Assembly: GCA_963790325.1 (NCBI GenBank)
Contig: CAWBNY010000003.1
Coordinates: forward strand, 1,426,001-1,490,000
DNA from: JAXDMK01 sp963790325
GTDB taxonomy: Bacteria; Actinomycetota; Acidimicrobiia; Acidimicrobiales; AC-14
DNA length: 64,000 nt
Direction: 5' to 3'
The number at the start of each line of letters is the position of its first letter. Within the stretch, counting starts at the first letter, position 1. Below the pieces are notes generated by a model. That model saw only the letters and a list, made by a program, of their open reading frames with translations. It made no database searches and was not told the DNA's origin. This document shows, piece after piece, positions 1-7,778 of this stretch. A program made the position numbers and the translations under genes.

Positions 1-691
1 CGCCGGTGAGGGGGTCGACCCGGCTGATGCGCTCGACCTCGTCGCCGAAGAGCTCGATGCGCACGCCCATCTCGTCGTAGGCGGGGAAGACCTCGATGGT
101 GTCGCCCCGCACCCGGAACTTGCCCCGGATGAAGTTCACGTCGTTGCGCTCGTACTGCATGTCGACCAGGCGGCTGAGGATGGCCCGCTGCGGATGCTCC
201 TCGCCCGGCTGGAGGCGCAGGATCTGGGTGGCGTACTCCTCGGGCGAGCCCAGGCCGTAGATGCACGAGACGGATGCGACCACGATCACGTCCCGCCGGG
301 CGAGCAGGGCGCTGGTGGCGGAGTGGCGGAGGCGGTCGATCTCGTCGTTGATCGACGAGTCCTTCTCGATGTACGTGTCGCTCGACGGGATGTAGGCCTC
401 GGGCTGGTAGTAGTCGTAGTAGGAGACGAAGTACTCGACCCGGTTGTCGGGGAAGAACTCCTTGAACTCGTTGGCCAGCTGGGCGGCGAGGGACTTGTTG
501 GGCGCGATCACGAGCGTCGGTCGCTGGACGGCCTCGATGGTCCAGGCGATGGTGGCCGACTTGCCGCTGCCCGTGATCCCCAGGAGCGTCTGGAACCGGT
601 CGCCCCTCTCCACCCCGCGCGCCAAGGCCTCGATCGCCTTGGGCTGGTCGCCCCCCGGCTCGAAGTCGCTCACCACCCGGAACGCAGGCAT
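1..691 (-). CDS. uvrB: UvrABC excinuclease subunit B, 5' part only
   Basis: Minus-strand gene running off the left edge, so only the first 230 codons are present. UvrB is the damage-verifying, helicase-like subunit of nucleotide excision repair, loaded onto DNA by UvrA. The translation starts MPAFRVVSDFEPGGDQPKAI, has the Walker A motif GITGSGKS at residues 38-45, and then the YYDYYQPEAYIP beta-hairpin region used to clamp damaged DNA; all are hallmarks of the family. The ATG at 691-689 gives the usual UvrB N-terminus. Downstream of coaE on the same strand, as in many actinobacteria, but with a plus-strand gene between them here. Identification is secure; the C-terminal two thirds cannot be seen. 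Confidence 0.97.
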   Translation of the reverse strand, partial: MPAFRVVSDFEPGGDQPKAIEALARGVERGDRFQTLLGITGSGKSATIAWTIEAVQRPTLVIAPNKSLAAQLANEFKEFFPDNRVEYFVSYYDYYQPEAYIPSSDTYIEKDSSINDEIDRLRHSATSALLARRDVIVVASVSCIYGLGSPEEYATQILRLQPGEEHPQRAILSRLVDMQYERNDVNFIRGKFRVRGDTIEVFPAYDEMGVRIELFGDEVERISRVDPLTG

Positions 692-734
692 CCCGGCCCA
701 GGCTACGACCCGGGTGGGACATTCCGGTCGCCGC

Positions 735-848
735 CGAACCGGTGACGGTAGACCGCACATGTGCCGGGAGACCGTCACCGGTTGCGCGACGACCTTCGAA
801 CCGGTGACGGTGGACCGCACATGTGCCGGGAGACCGTCACCGGTTGCG
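735..848. repeat. Two tandem copies of a 52-bp nested palindrome
   Basis: Copies at 735-786 and 797-848, offset 62 bp, differ at only one base. Each has 13-bp inverted arms (AACCGGTGACGGT and ACCGTCACCGGTT) around a 21-base centre that itself contains the palindrome GCACATGTGC. Each copy can therefore fold into a cruciform or hairpin. They lie between the divergent starts of uvrB and the AbiEi/DUF559 gene. They could be a REP-like or MITE-like element, or paired operators; no coding function is evident. Confidence 0.85.
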
Positions 849-878
849 GGAGCGGCCGGAACTTGTCACCATTTCGAA

Positions 879-1799
879 ATGACTCGAAAAATCCTAGAAT
901 TAGCTGAAAAGCAGCACGGTGTCATCACGTTCGAACAGGCGATGGCCTGCGGGCTCACGCCGGACCAGATCCAGCACCTGCTCGACACCGGGCGATGGGT
1001 GCGTCTCGCTCGAGGCGTCTACCGGATCGCGGGGAGCGCTCGAACCTGGGAGCAGCGCCTGATCGCCCTCACCTTTGCCGCCGGACCGAGGGCCGCCGCG
1101 TCCCACCGGTCGGCGGCCGCCCTCCTCGCCATCCCGGGCTTCGAGCGGCGCGGGCTGGTGGAGGTCACGACGCCCCGACGCCGACGCCATCGCCCCGATG
1201 ACGAGCTCGTCCATCGCTGGCGGCCGTTCCCCGCCCACCACCTCACGGTCATCGAGGCAATCACGACCACACGGGTGGCGCGCACCCTCTGCGACCTTGC
1301 CGGCCTGCTTCACCCGGGAAAGGTGGAACGTGCGATCGACAACTGCCTGGCCATGGGCATCACCACGCCCGGGAGCCTGCAGGCGACCTTCTTCGACCTC
1401 GCCGCACGCGGCCGGAAGGGGACCGCCGTGCTGCGCCAACTCCTGGCCGAGCGGTGCGAGGGCTACGTCCCCCCGGCGAGTGAGCTGGAAGCCCGCTTCC
1501 TCGACCTGATGGGCGAAGCCGGGCTCGCCGCGCCCGTCCGCCAGTTCGATGTCGGCGACATCGCCGAGTGGATCGGGCGGGTCGACTTCGCATATCCCCC
1601 TGCTCGTCTGCTCGTCGAGCTCGACAGTCACCGACACCACTCCTCCAAGCTCGACCGCGAGGCCGATGCCGAGCGCGACCGACGCCTCGGCCGTGCCGGC
1701 TGGCAGATCGTGCGGTTCACTTGGAGCGACCTCGCCGAACGGCCCGAGTGGGTCGTGTCAGAGCTTCGGCACCTGCTCGCCAAGGCCACCGCGGCCTGA
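879..1799 (+). CDS. AbiEi antitoxin-like winged-helix protein with C-terminal DUF559 (Vsr-like) domain
   Basis: 306 residues from the ATG at 879; the open frame extends upstream through the repeat, but this ATG begins the recognisable domain. Residues about 1-60 (MTRKILELAEKQHGVITFEQ, then a GRWVRLARGVYRI segment) match the winged-helix N-terminus of AbiEi-family type IV antitoxins. Residues about 210-300 carry the DUF559/very-short-patch-repair endonuclease-like fold, with VELDSHRHHSS followed by an ERDRRL stretch and a final VRF strand. Such proteins are common in actinobacteria, usually without a toxin partner; no AbiEii toxin is adjacent here. Convergent with coaE, 3 bp apart. Whether it cuts DNA or only regulates is unknown. 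Confidence 0.8.
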   Translation: MTRKILELAEKQHGVITFEQAMACGLTPDQIQHLLDTGRWVRLARGVYRIAGSARTWEQRLIALTFAAGPRAAASHRSAAALLAIPGFERRGLVEVTTPRRRRHRPDDELVHRWRPFPAHHLTVIEAITTTRVARTLCDLAGLLHPGKVERAIDNCLAMGITTPGSLQATFFDLAARGRKGTAVLRQLLAERCEGYVPPASELEARFLDLMGEAGLAAPVRQFDVGDIAEWIGRVDFAYPPARLLVELDSHRHHSSKLDREADAERDRRLGRAGWQIVRFTWSDLAERPEWVVSELRHLLAKATAA

Positions 1800-1802
1800 C
1801 CC

Positions 1803-2390
1803 TCAGTCCAAAAGGGCTTGGATCCACTCCCAGGCCTCGTCGACCTGGCTGCGGAGGTCGTCGACGGAGCCTTCGTTGTGGATGACGACGTCGGCCGCCT
1901 CGATGCGCTCGTCGCGTGTCGCCTGGGCCGCCATCCGCCGGCGGGCGTCGGTCTCGTCCATCCCCCGTTGCTCGACCAGGCGGCGGACGGCCACCTCCTC
2001 CGGGCAGTCGATCACCACCACCGCCGCCACCCCGTAGGCACCACCCGTCTCGACCAGCAGCGGCACCGCCAGCACGACCACGTCGGCCCCCATCTCCCGC
2101 AGCTCGCCGACCCGCCGCCCGACCTCGTCGCGGACCGCGGGATGGACGATGGCGTTCAGATCCGCCAGTGCGGCCGGGTCGGAGAACACCACCCCCGCCA
2201 GTGCCCGCCGATCGGCGGCCAGCTTGGGCCCGAACCGCCGCACCAGCGCGTCATGGGCCGGGCCCCCGGGAGCCACCACCTGGCGGGCGACGGCGTCGGT
2301 GTCGACCACCAGCGCCCCCCGCTCGGCCAGCAACGCCGAAACCGTGGACTTGCCGGACCCGATGCCCCCCGTCAGGCCGACCACGAGCAT
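1803..2390 (-). CDS. coaE: Dephospho-CoA kinase
   Basis: 195 residues. Performs the last step of coenzyme A synthesis, phosphorylating the 3'-OH of the ribose of dephospho-CoA with ATP in the cytoplasm. The P-loop GGIGSGKS lies at residues 8-15, followed by the VVDTDAVARQVV segment typical of the CoaE substrate-binding region, and HPAVR and VVVLAVPLLVE segments further on. Length is normal for the single-domain enzyme. In many actinobacteria coaE directly follows rpsA; here rpsA lies 28 kb away on the same strand. Start ATG at 2390-2388; the divergent neighbour begins within about 70 bp. Confidence 0.96.
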   Translation of the reverse strand: MLVVGLTGGIGSGKSTVSALLAERGALVVDTDAVARQVVAPGGPAHDALVRRFGPKLAADRRALAGVVFSDPAALADLNAIVHPAVRDEVGRRVGELREMGADVVVLAVPLLVETGGAYGVAAVVVIDCPEEVAVRRLVEQRGMDETDARRRMAAQATRDERIEAADVVIHNEGSVDDLRSQVDEAWEWIQALLD

Positions 2391-2455
2391 CGCGGGTCGA
2401 CCGTATCATCGGCGTCATACGGACCGATGCCCGCCGCCACCGTGGTGACACGCGC

Positions 2456-3115
2456 CTGTTCTCGCCCAACCCCGAGGTCCGGCTGGAAGCGGCGCGCGCC
2501 CAGGGCCGGCGGGCCACCAAGGCCCTCGCCGACCGGCACCGCGACTGGCCGCCCAACGCGCCCGGCAGCCTCAACGCCTGGCTCCTCCTCGTCACCACCA
2601 AGGAGCCGGTGTGGCGCGATCCGCTCCTTCCCTGGCAGGAGCTGCCTCTCGCCCTCGGTAGCCCCCACCAGGGCTTCTACTACCCCGACCCCATGGGCTT
2701 CTGGGTTGAGCTCCGCCGATGGACGGTCGAGCTGTTCCGCCTCCGCCAGCCCCGGTGGGGAGCCACCGAGGCCCTCGCCCTCACGTCCCTCCTGCCCGCA
2801 GCCGGCCAGCCCGACCGGGTCACCCGCGCCATCGACGCCTTCGACCCCCACATCGTGCTCTTCCTCGACGAGCCGTCCTGGGCCGCGTCGCGGCCCACGG
2901 TGGATGTGATCGAGCAGGTCCCCCACTACATCACCGATCCCCACCGGCCCAAGCAGGCCTACGAGGGCTTCTGGGGGGTCCGCCGCGACGGGATGGTCGT
3001 CGGCAAGGCGCCCCAGCACCCCGCCACCCACAACCTCTACCGGTCCGACGACATCATCGGCTACCTGCGGTCGGCGCCGGTCCGGAGGCCGGATCCGGAC
3101 GACGACGACGACTGA
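2456..3115 (+). CDS. Unrecognised soluble protein; start codon uncertain
   Basis: The frame is convincingly protein-like from about position 2396 (GDTRLFSPNPEVRLEAA onward) to the TGA at 3113-3115, with an acidic PDPDDDDD end, but no family is recognised. It is rich in W, P and R (WPPNAPGSLNAWLLLV, VWRDPLLPWQELPLALG, GFYYPDPMGFWVELRRW) and has no signal peptide or membrane segment. There is no ATG, GTG or TTG in frame between coaE and the clearly coding part; CTG at 2456 is used here only as the best available initiator. The real start may be a rarer codon up to position 2396, or a base may be wrong. Divergent from coaE; convergent with the Dabb gene. Confidence 0.55.
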   Translation: MFSPNPEVRLEAARAQGRRATKALADRHRDWPPNAPGSLNAWLLLVTTKEPVWRDPLLPWQELPLALGSPHQGFYYPDPMGFWVELRRWTVELFRLRQPRWGATEALALTSLLPAAGQPDRVTRAIDAFDPHIVLFLDEPSWAASRPTVDVIEQVPHYITDPHRPKQAYEGFWGVRRDGMVVGKAPQHPATHNLYRSDDIIGYLRSAPVRRPDPDDDDD

Positions 3116-3412
3116 TCACCAGCTGAACTGCACCGACATCCGTTCGGCGAGGATCGGCCGGAGCAGCCGGACGATCACGTCCTGGTGGTCGGGATGGGCG
3201 GCGTACACCGAGTACGCGCCGGCGTCGTCGAAGTCGGCCACCACCGCGTAGTCGGCGTTGGCCGACATCCCCAGGCCGGCGTCGGGACCGAACCGGAACT
3301 CCCGGATCTCGGGGATCGAACCCGGCAGCCCGGCCAACCCTCCGGCCAGGGCCGACACCGCCGCCGGCGCCGTCCCCTCGACCCACCGGAAGACGGCCAC
3401 ATGACGAAGCAC
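3116..3412 (-). CDS. Dabb (stress-responsive alpha/beta-barrel) domain protein
   Basis: 98 residues beginning LRHVAVFRW after a GTG start and containing the FGPDAGL and ADYAVVADFDD strands and the AHPDHQDVI motif typical of Dabb proteins. These are small dimeric ferredoxin-like barrels; many members have no known activity and some catalyse oxygenase or cyclase reactions. The start codon lies inside a 13-bp-stem hairpin (3405-3446) just downstream of the tadG-like gene, so expression may be low or structure-controlled. No signal peptide. Confidence 0.88.
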   Translation of the reverse strand: MLRHVAVFRWVEGTAPAAVSALAGGLAGLPGSIPEIREFRFGPDAGLGMSANADYAVVADFDDAGAYSVYAAHPDHQDVIVRLLRPILAERMSVQFSW

Positions 3413-3446
3413 CCGGGCAGGCTATCCAGCCCACCCGGGTGCTTCG
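3405..3446 (-). terminator. Strong hairpin between tadG-like gene and Dabb gene
   Basis: Perfect 13-bp stem CGAAGCACCCGGG / CCCGGGTGCTTCG with a 16-base loop. It lies 25 bp after the tadG-like stop on the minus strand, so it probably ends the tadE-tadG transcript. There is no clear T-tract. Its distal arm covers the GTG start of the Dabb gene, so it could instead, or also, mask that start in the mRNA. Confidence 0.6.
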
Positions 3447-3470
3447 ATCACACGAGACGCGTGTGGAGGA

Positions 3471-5102
3471 TCAGTGGATCAGCGTGGGAGTGCCGCAGTC
3501 CACGCTCAGCGTCCGCACGTCGGCCCCGCCGACCGTGAGGCCGAGGGAGTCGAACAGCGGGTCGAGGAGCTGGTTGTCGAGGGCGTTGAACACCGGGTTG
3601 AGGGCGCTCAACAGGGGGTTGAGGAGGACGCTGCTCAGGGAGAGGCCGGCCACCGTCAGGTTGGCCTTGAGGCTGTTGGCCAGGTCGAGGGCGGTCGGGC
3701 TCGTCGACTGGATCGGCGTGGCGTACTCCGGCGGCGTCGGGTTGTTCTGGAAGGTGAGGGTCTCGGACCCGCCGCCCATGGCCACCGAGGCGCCGAGGAG
3801 GTTGGGCAGCGGGAGGCCGGCGACCGAGCCGGTGACGGCGAGATCGGCCGAGCTGGCCACCGTGGACACCAGGATGTCGTCGTACTTGTTGGGGGCGGCG
3901 CACCGGATGTCGGTGAGCGAACCGAGGGCCTTGGCCCCGTCGACCGTGATGGTGGACGTGATGCACGTGAGCGAACCGAGAAGACCGGTGCACCCGACCT
4001 TGCTGGTGAGCGTCAGGTCGATCTGGGCGGTGCGGGCCCAGGTGGCCCAGCCGGTCGGGGCGTTGACGGGGTCGATCGGCACGGTCCGGGCCGGTCCGGG
4101 CAGGGCGATGCGGGGCGCCTCGATCAGGGTCAGCCCGAGGGTGGACTCGGTCAGGTTCGGGATCCCGACGGTCAACCCGGGGATGGCGACGAAGTTGTTC
4201 CCGTCCGCGATCCGGGCCGCCTGGGCGCCGGTGGTGATCAGGTTGAACACCCCGATCTGGGCGGTGGCGGCGGACGGGTCGTCGGTGGCGTTGACCCCGA
4301 GGATGCTGCCCATGTTGACGTGCAGGTTGGACTGGATGCTCGGGGCGAAGGTGCCCAGGGCGGTGGCCGCCGACGCCGCCACCAGGTCGCCGCCGGCGGC
4401 CTTGTTCTGCAGCGCGTTGAGCGAGGCGATGGCCAGGCGCTTCAGGTCGACGGTGCTCCGGAGCAGCTCGTTGGGGGTGCCGAGGCCGGCGTCGGCCGCC
4501 ACCAGCTCGGCCAGCGACACCGTGCCCGCGGCCAGGCCCTGGTAGCCCACGATCTGCAGGTTGATGTCGGGGCTGGTGCCGAGGATGGCGGTGAACACCC
4601 GGTTCAGCAGCGTGTTGTCGCCCGGCTTCAAGCCGACCATCTTGGAGCCGAGGTCGAACGACGCCCGCTCCTGGAGGTTGGCGACGGCCTTGCGGACGAC
4701 CTTGCTGGCCCCCGCCACGAACGGGAACATGTCCTTGTGGGGGGAGGTCACGGTGACCTCGACGTCCTCACCGGAGGCACTGGGGATGAACGTGGTGCCG
4801 TCCCAGGTCCCCCGGCGGGATTCCACCAGGAACCCGGGGCCGTTGGGCAGCAGGTTGCGGGTGTGGGCGCTGGTGGTGGCGATGGACTGGTGGTTGGCCA
4901 GGTCGCGCACCGCGTCGAGGGCGGCCAGGTCGGCCACCTTCTGGTTGCGGCGGGCCTCCTGGGCGGTGAAGCCGAGGTCGATGGCCATGGCCGAGAAGAT
5001 CATGGCCAGCACGACGCCGATGGCGGAGAGGACGAGGATGGCGCCCCGCTCGTCGTCACGACGGCGCGAGAGGGTCACCCAGCTGCGAAGGTGGCCGCTC
5101 AT
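3471..5102 (-). CDS. TadG-like Flp pilus assembly protein
   Basis: 543 residues from the ATG at 5102-5100; the open frame continues upstream, but this start overlaps the tadE-like stop by 4 bases (ATGA) and puts the membrane anchor at the right place. The N-terminus has a basic stretch, then DERGAILVLSAIGVVLAMIF, a TadG/TadE-type prepilin-like transmembrane helix, and an ARRNQKVADLAALDAV segment typical of Flp pilus-assembly TadG. The long remainder is extracellular, rich in Thr, Ala and Leu and with several Cys. It ends with repeated LLNPLLSALNPVFNALDNQLLDPL-like leucine/asparagine segments. Likely a minor or accessory pilus subunit at the cell surface; no integrin (VWA) domain was recognised. 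Confidence 0.8.
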   Translation of the reverse strand: MSGHLRSWVTLSRRRDDERGAILVLSAIGVVLAMIFSAMAIDLGFTAQEARRNQKVADLAALDAVRDLANHQSIATTSAHTRNLLPNGPGFLVESRRGTWDGTTFIPSASGEDVEVTVTSPHKDMFPFVAGASKVVRKAVANLQERASFDLGSKMVGLKPGDNTLLNRVFTAILGTSPDINLQIVGYQGLAAGTVSLAELVAADAGLGTPNELLRSTVDLKRLAIASLNALQNKAAGGDLVAASAATALGTFAPSIQSNLHVNMGSILGVNATDDPSAATAQIGVFNLITTGAQAARIADGNNFVAIPGLTVGIPNLTESTLGLTLIEAPRIALPGPARTVPIDPVNAPTGWATWARTAQIDLTLTSKVGCTGLLGSLTCITSTITVDGAKALGSLTDIRCAAPNKYDDILVSTVASSADLAVTGSVAGLPLPNLLGASVAMGGGSETLTFQNNPTPPEYATPIQSTSPTALDLANSLKANLTVAGLSLSSVLLNPLLSALNPVFNALDNQLLDPLFDSLGLTVGGADVRTLSVDCGTPTLIH

Positions 5103-5560
5103 GAGATCTGGACCGTCGCCTCGGACCCGAACGACGTCGGCGACACCAGGCCCAGCCCGGGGGCGGGGGGCACGATGGGCCGGGTCTTCCACGGGTACGA
5201 GATCTTCACCGTGATGCAGGTGCCGCTGCCGCCCACGCAGGCGGAGGGGGCACCGACGGTGACGTCGCCGGCGTTGTAGTTGCTGCCGAGCCACGACAGG
5301 CGGTCGGCGACCGTCTGCTGGGCCTTGGTCGTGGCCGCGGTGCCGGTGAGGCCCACCGCCGAACGGGCGCCCTCGGCGGCCGCGTTGGTGATGCCCTGCT
5401 TGACGGCCAGCATCATCCCGAACCACACGATCCCGTACATGACGAAGGCGAATAGCCCGATCACCAGGGCGAACTCCACCAGGGCGGCTCCGGACTCGTC
5501 CCCGCGGCGGCACCGCCGACGGGAACCCACGCTTTGCGCGGAAAGACGGCTGTTGCTCAC
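5099..5560 (-). CDS. TadE-like pseudopilin
   Basis: 153 residues from GTG at 5560, chosen because GAGGAG lies 6 bases upstream; an ATG 24 bases further up has no good ribosome site. After a short basic leader comes DESGAALVEFALVIGLFAFV, a class IVb prepilin-like signal with G before the cut and E at +5, followed by the hydrophobic helix. The C-terminal part carries two Cys (SACVGGSGTC). TadE pseudopilins are processed by the pilus prepilin peptidase and help assemble Flp pili. Translationally coupled to the tadG-like gene (ATGA overlap). Confidence 0.87.
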   Translation of the reverse strand: MSNSRLSAQSVGSRRRCRRGDESGAALVEFALVIGLFAFVMYGIVWFGMMLAVKQGITNAAAEGARSAVGLTGTAATTKAQQTVADRLSWLGSNYNAGDVTVGAPSACVGGSGTCITVKISYPWKTRPIVPPAPGLGLVSPTSFGSEATVQIS

Positions 5561-5624
5561 GGTCTGCTCCTCGAATGCCCTCATGGAAGGCCCCCGAGAG
5601 GGCCCCTTCGGTCGGTCGGATGAG

Positions 5625-5652
5625 GTATCGGAAGGAAAGCGCCCGAGCTTGA
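5625..5652 (-). promoter_or_regulatory. Candidate sigma-28/WhiG-like promoter for tadE-tadG
   Basis: On the minus strand, TCAA, 16 bases, then TCCGATAC, about 65 bases upstream of the tadE-like start. It resembles the TAAA-N16-GCCGATAA pattern of FliA/WhiG-class sigma factors and matches elements before cpaB and the pilin genes. Assigned by eye. Confidence 0.4.
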
Positions 5653-5674
5653 GGGGGCGTTACGGAAATCCGGC

Positions 5675-5702
5675 TACAGATCGGGGGAGAGCCGGCCGAC
5701 AA
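5675..5702 (+). promoter_or_regulatory. Candidate sigma-28/WhiG-like promoter for the cpaB-tadZABC operon
   Basis: TACA, 16 bases, then GCCGACAA, 60 bases before the cpaB ATG. Same spacing as the divergent tadE element 23 bp away and the first pilin element. Inferred from pattern only. Confidence 0.4.
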
Positions 5703-5762
5703 CTACGTGGGCATTTCGAATCATGTCCCTCGTACGAACCCCGACCAGGAGCCGACTACCCC

Positions 5763-6491
5763 ATGGCTAAGCGCTCAAACGTGATTGTTACCCTCGGCCT
5801 CGCCGTCTTCATCGTCGGCGCGATGGCCACCTTCTTGATCTTGCGGGACACCGGGGACGACATCCCCGCCGCCGGGTCCGGCAAGGTTGCCGTGCTCGTG
5901 GCCTCCAAGCCCATCCCCGCCGGCACCAACGGTGCCGACGCGGCCAACAACGGCCTCGTGAAGAGCAAGGTCGTGGCCGACTCGGTCAAGCCGGCCAACG
6001 CCCTGACCGACCCGACCCAGCTCGCCGGCCGCGCCGCCATCCTGGGCGTGCCCGAGGGCCAGATCATCACCTCCGACCAGTTCCAGGCCACCCAGACCCG
6101 GATCGGCACCCTCAAGATCCCGGATGGCCAGACCGCCCTCGCCCTCGAGCTGGGCAACGTCCCGGGTGTCGCCGGATTCGCCGGCGCCGGTGACCGGATC
6201 AACATCTACGCCGTCCAGAAGCCCGGCGCCGGCACCCCCGGTGGCGCGGTCAAGCTGATCATGCAGAACACCGAGGTCCTCAACGTCAACGGCACGCAGC
6301 TCATCGCCACGCCCGGTCAGCCCTCGGCCCCCGGCCTGGTGTTCCTGCTCTCGGTCAGCCCGGTCGAGGCCGAGCGCCTCGTCTACCTGACCAGCTTCGA
6401 GTCCCTGTACTTCTCGCTCGTGGCCAAGGACGCCCCCGCTATCGGTGAGACCCCCGGCGCCAGCGTCGAGTCGGCACTCCAGGTCCTCTAG
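5763..6491 (+). CDS. cpaB: Flp pilus assembly protein CpaB/RcpC
   Basis: 242 residues, ATG at 5763. A single N-terminal membrane helix (VIVTLGLAVFIVGAMATFLIL, about residues 7-27) anchors an extracytoplasmic SAF domain: VAVLVASKPIPAGT then GLVKSKVVADSVKP and LAGRAAILGVPEGQIITSDQF, followed by the RcpC segment that includes VAGFAGAGDRINIYAV. CpaB/RcpC proteins support Tad pilus biogenesis; in diderms they associate with the secretin, which a monoderm lacks. First gene of a rightward Tad operon, 9 bp before tadZ. Confidence 0.9.
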   Translation: MAKRSNVIVTLGLAVFIVGAMATFLILRDTGDDIPAAGSGKVAVLVASKPIPAGTNGADAANNGLVKSKVVADSVKPANALTDPTQLAGRAAILGVPEGQIITSDQFQATQTRIGTLKIPDGQTALALELGNVPGVAGFAGAGDRINIYAVQKPGAGTPGGAVKLIMQNTEVLNVNGTQLIATPGQPSAPGLVFLLSVSPVEAERLVYLTSFESLYFSLVAKDAPAIGETPGASVESALQVL

Positions 6492-6500
6492 GAGACCCCC

Positions 6501-7769
6501 GTGCGAAACCCGAAGATCCTCGTAGTCGAAAAGGAACCGGACCTGGCCGACCAGGTCCGGGGGGTGGCGGGCGACCTTCGCCCCCGCCCCGAGGTGGTGC
6601 CGTGCGACCGGCTGGCCATCGTGAACGAGGTGATCGCCAGCAGCGGTCCGTTCGACGTGATGATCGCCGGGCCCAGCCTCGGGACCAAGGCCAGCCTGAC
6701 CCGCATGCAGTCCCTGCACGACGAGACCCCGGCCATGGCCCTGGTCCTCGCCTTCGACAAGCGGCCTGACGCCGCCCTCCGTGACATCGTCCGCACCGGG
6801 GCGCTGGATCTCCTCCAGCTCCCGGTGTCGGACCGGATGCTCCACGACACCATCGAGCGTGCCGTGGGTGTCAGCCGGCCCCGGATGAGCAGCGCCCCCG
6901 CCCCCGTCGGAGCCGTCAGCGGGCACGGCAAGCAGGGCATGGTATTCACCGTCGCCTCCGCCACCGGCGGCTGCGGCAAGACCTTCTACTCGACCAACCT
7001 CGCCTACTTCCTCCACCAGCACACCGGCAAGCGCACCTGCATCATCGACCTCGACCTGCAGTTCGGCGAGGTCTCGACCGCTCTGCGCCTCCGGCCCCGG
7101 TACACCATCTCCGACCTGCTGGCCCGGGAGGAACAGGACGACGCCGATCTCCAATCCCACGTGCAGGAGTACGTGGTGGCCCACGACAGCGGCGTGCAGG
7201 TCCTGGCTGCGCCCAAGGACCCGTCCGACGCCGACCGGATCCACCCGGCCGATGTCGCCCGGGTCATCGAAGCGGCCCGGGCCAAGTTCGACTACGTCGT
7301 GGTCGACACGCCGGCAGCCCTCACGGAGATCGTGCTGGCCGCCTTCGACCTGTCCGACCAGCTCTACATCATGGCCACCATGGACCTGCCCAGCGTCCGC
7401 AACATGGGCGTGTTCCTCAACACGCTGGACAAGCTGAAGATCCCGTCCGACAACGTGAAGCTCATCCTCAACAAGGCCGAGAAGGACGTCGGCATCGACG
7501 TGGAGCAGATCACCAAGCTGTTCCCCCAGGGCTTCAGCTCGGTGCTCCCGTACGCCCGGGAGGTCAGCAAGTCAGTGAACGTGGGGACGCCCATCCTCGC
7601 CTTCAACCCCAACTCCGAAGTCAGCAAGCGGCTGGGTGCCGGCATGGCTCCCCTGCTGCCCGAAGGCATGCAGTCACGGGTTCCGACCTTCACCGAGGCC
7701 GGCGCGGCCCGCAAGGGAAGCCTGTTCGCCCGCATCTTCAAACTGACTCCTCAATCGACCGGCTCTTAA
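6501..7769 (+). CDS. tadZ: Tad pilus localisation ATPase TadZ/CpaE
   Basis: 422 residues; GTG start 10 bases after the cpaB stop, with GGAG just upstream. Residues about 1-125 are an atypical receiver-like domain (PKILVVEKEPDLADQV). Residues about 145-390 form a ParA/MinD-type ATPase with the deviant Walker A region ATGGCGKTFYSTN, then IIDLDLQFGEVSTALRLRP and FDYVVVDTPAALTEIV. In Tad systems this protein marks the pole or site where the pilus machine assembles. Followed at 10 bp by the TadA ATPase. Confidence 0.92.
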   Translation: MRNPKILVVEKEPDLADQVRGVAGDLRPRPEVVPCDRLAIVNEVIASSGPFDVMIAGPSLGTKASLTRMQSLHDETPAMALVLAFDKRPDAALRDIVRTGALDLLQLPVSDRMLHDTIERAVGVSRPRMSSAPAPVGAVSGHGKQGMVFTVASATGGCGKTFYSTNLAYFLHQHTGKRTCIIDLDLQFGEVSTALRLRPRYTISDLLAREEQDDADLQSHVQEYVVAHDSGVQVLAAPKDPSDADRIHPADVARVIEAARAKFDYVVVDTPAALTEIVLAAFDLSDQLYIMATMDLPSVRNMGVFLNTLDKLKIPSDNVKLILNKAEKDVGIDVEQITKLFPQGFSSVLPYAREVSKSVNVGTPILAFNPNSEVSKRLGAGMAPLLPEGMQSRVPTFTEAGAARKGSLFARIFKLTPQSTGS

Positions 7770-7778
7770 GGGAGGACC

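Noticed and set aside
735..848. CRISPR-like repeat pair
   Set aside because: Only two copies, strongly palindromic with a 10-bp gap, no spacers of uniform length and no cas genes.
444..878. N-terminal extension of the DUF559 protein
   Set aside because: It overlaps uvrB in antisense and the palindromic repeats; the AbiEi domain begins at 879.
3439..5279. Long plus-strand open frames opposite tadG/tadE
   Set aside because: Compositional shadows (Gly/Val/Asp- or Arg/Ser-rich) of the real minus-strand genes, with no domains.
5103..5702. N-terminal extension of the tadG-like protein
   Set aside because: It overlaps the tadE-like gene entirely; the coupled ATG at 5102 fits the membrane anchor.
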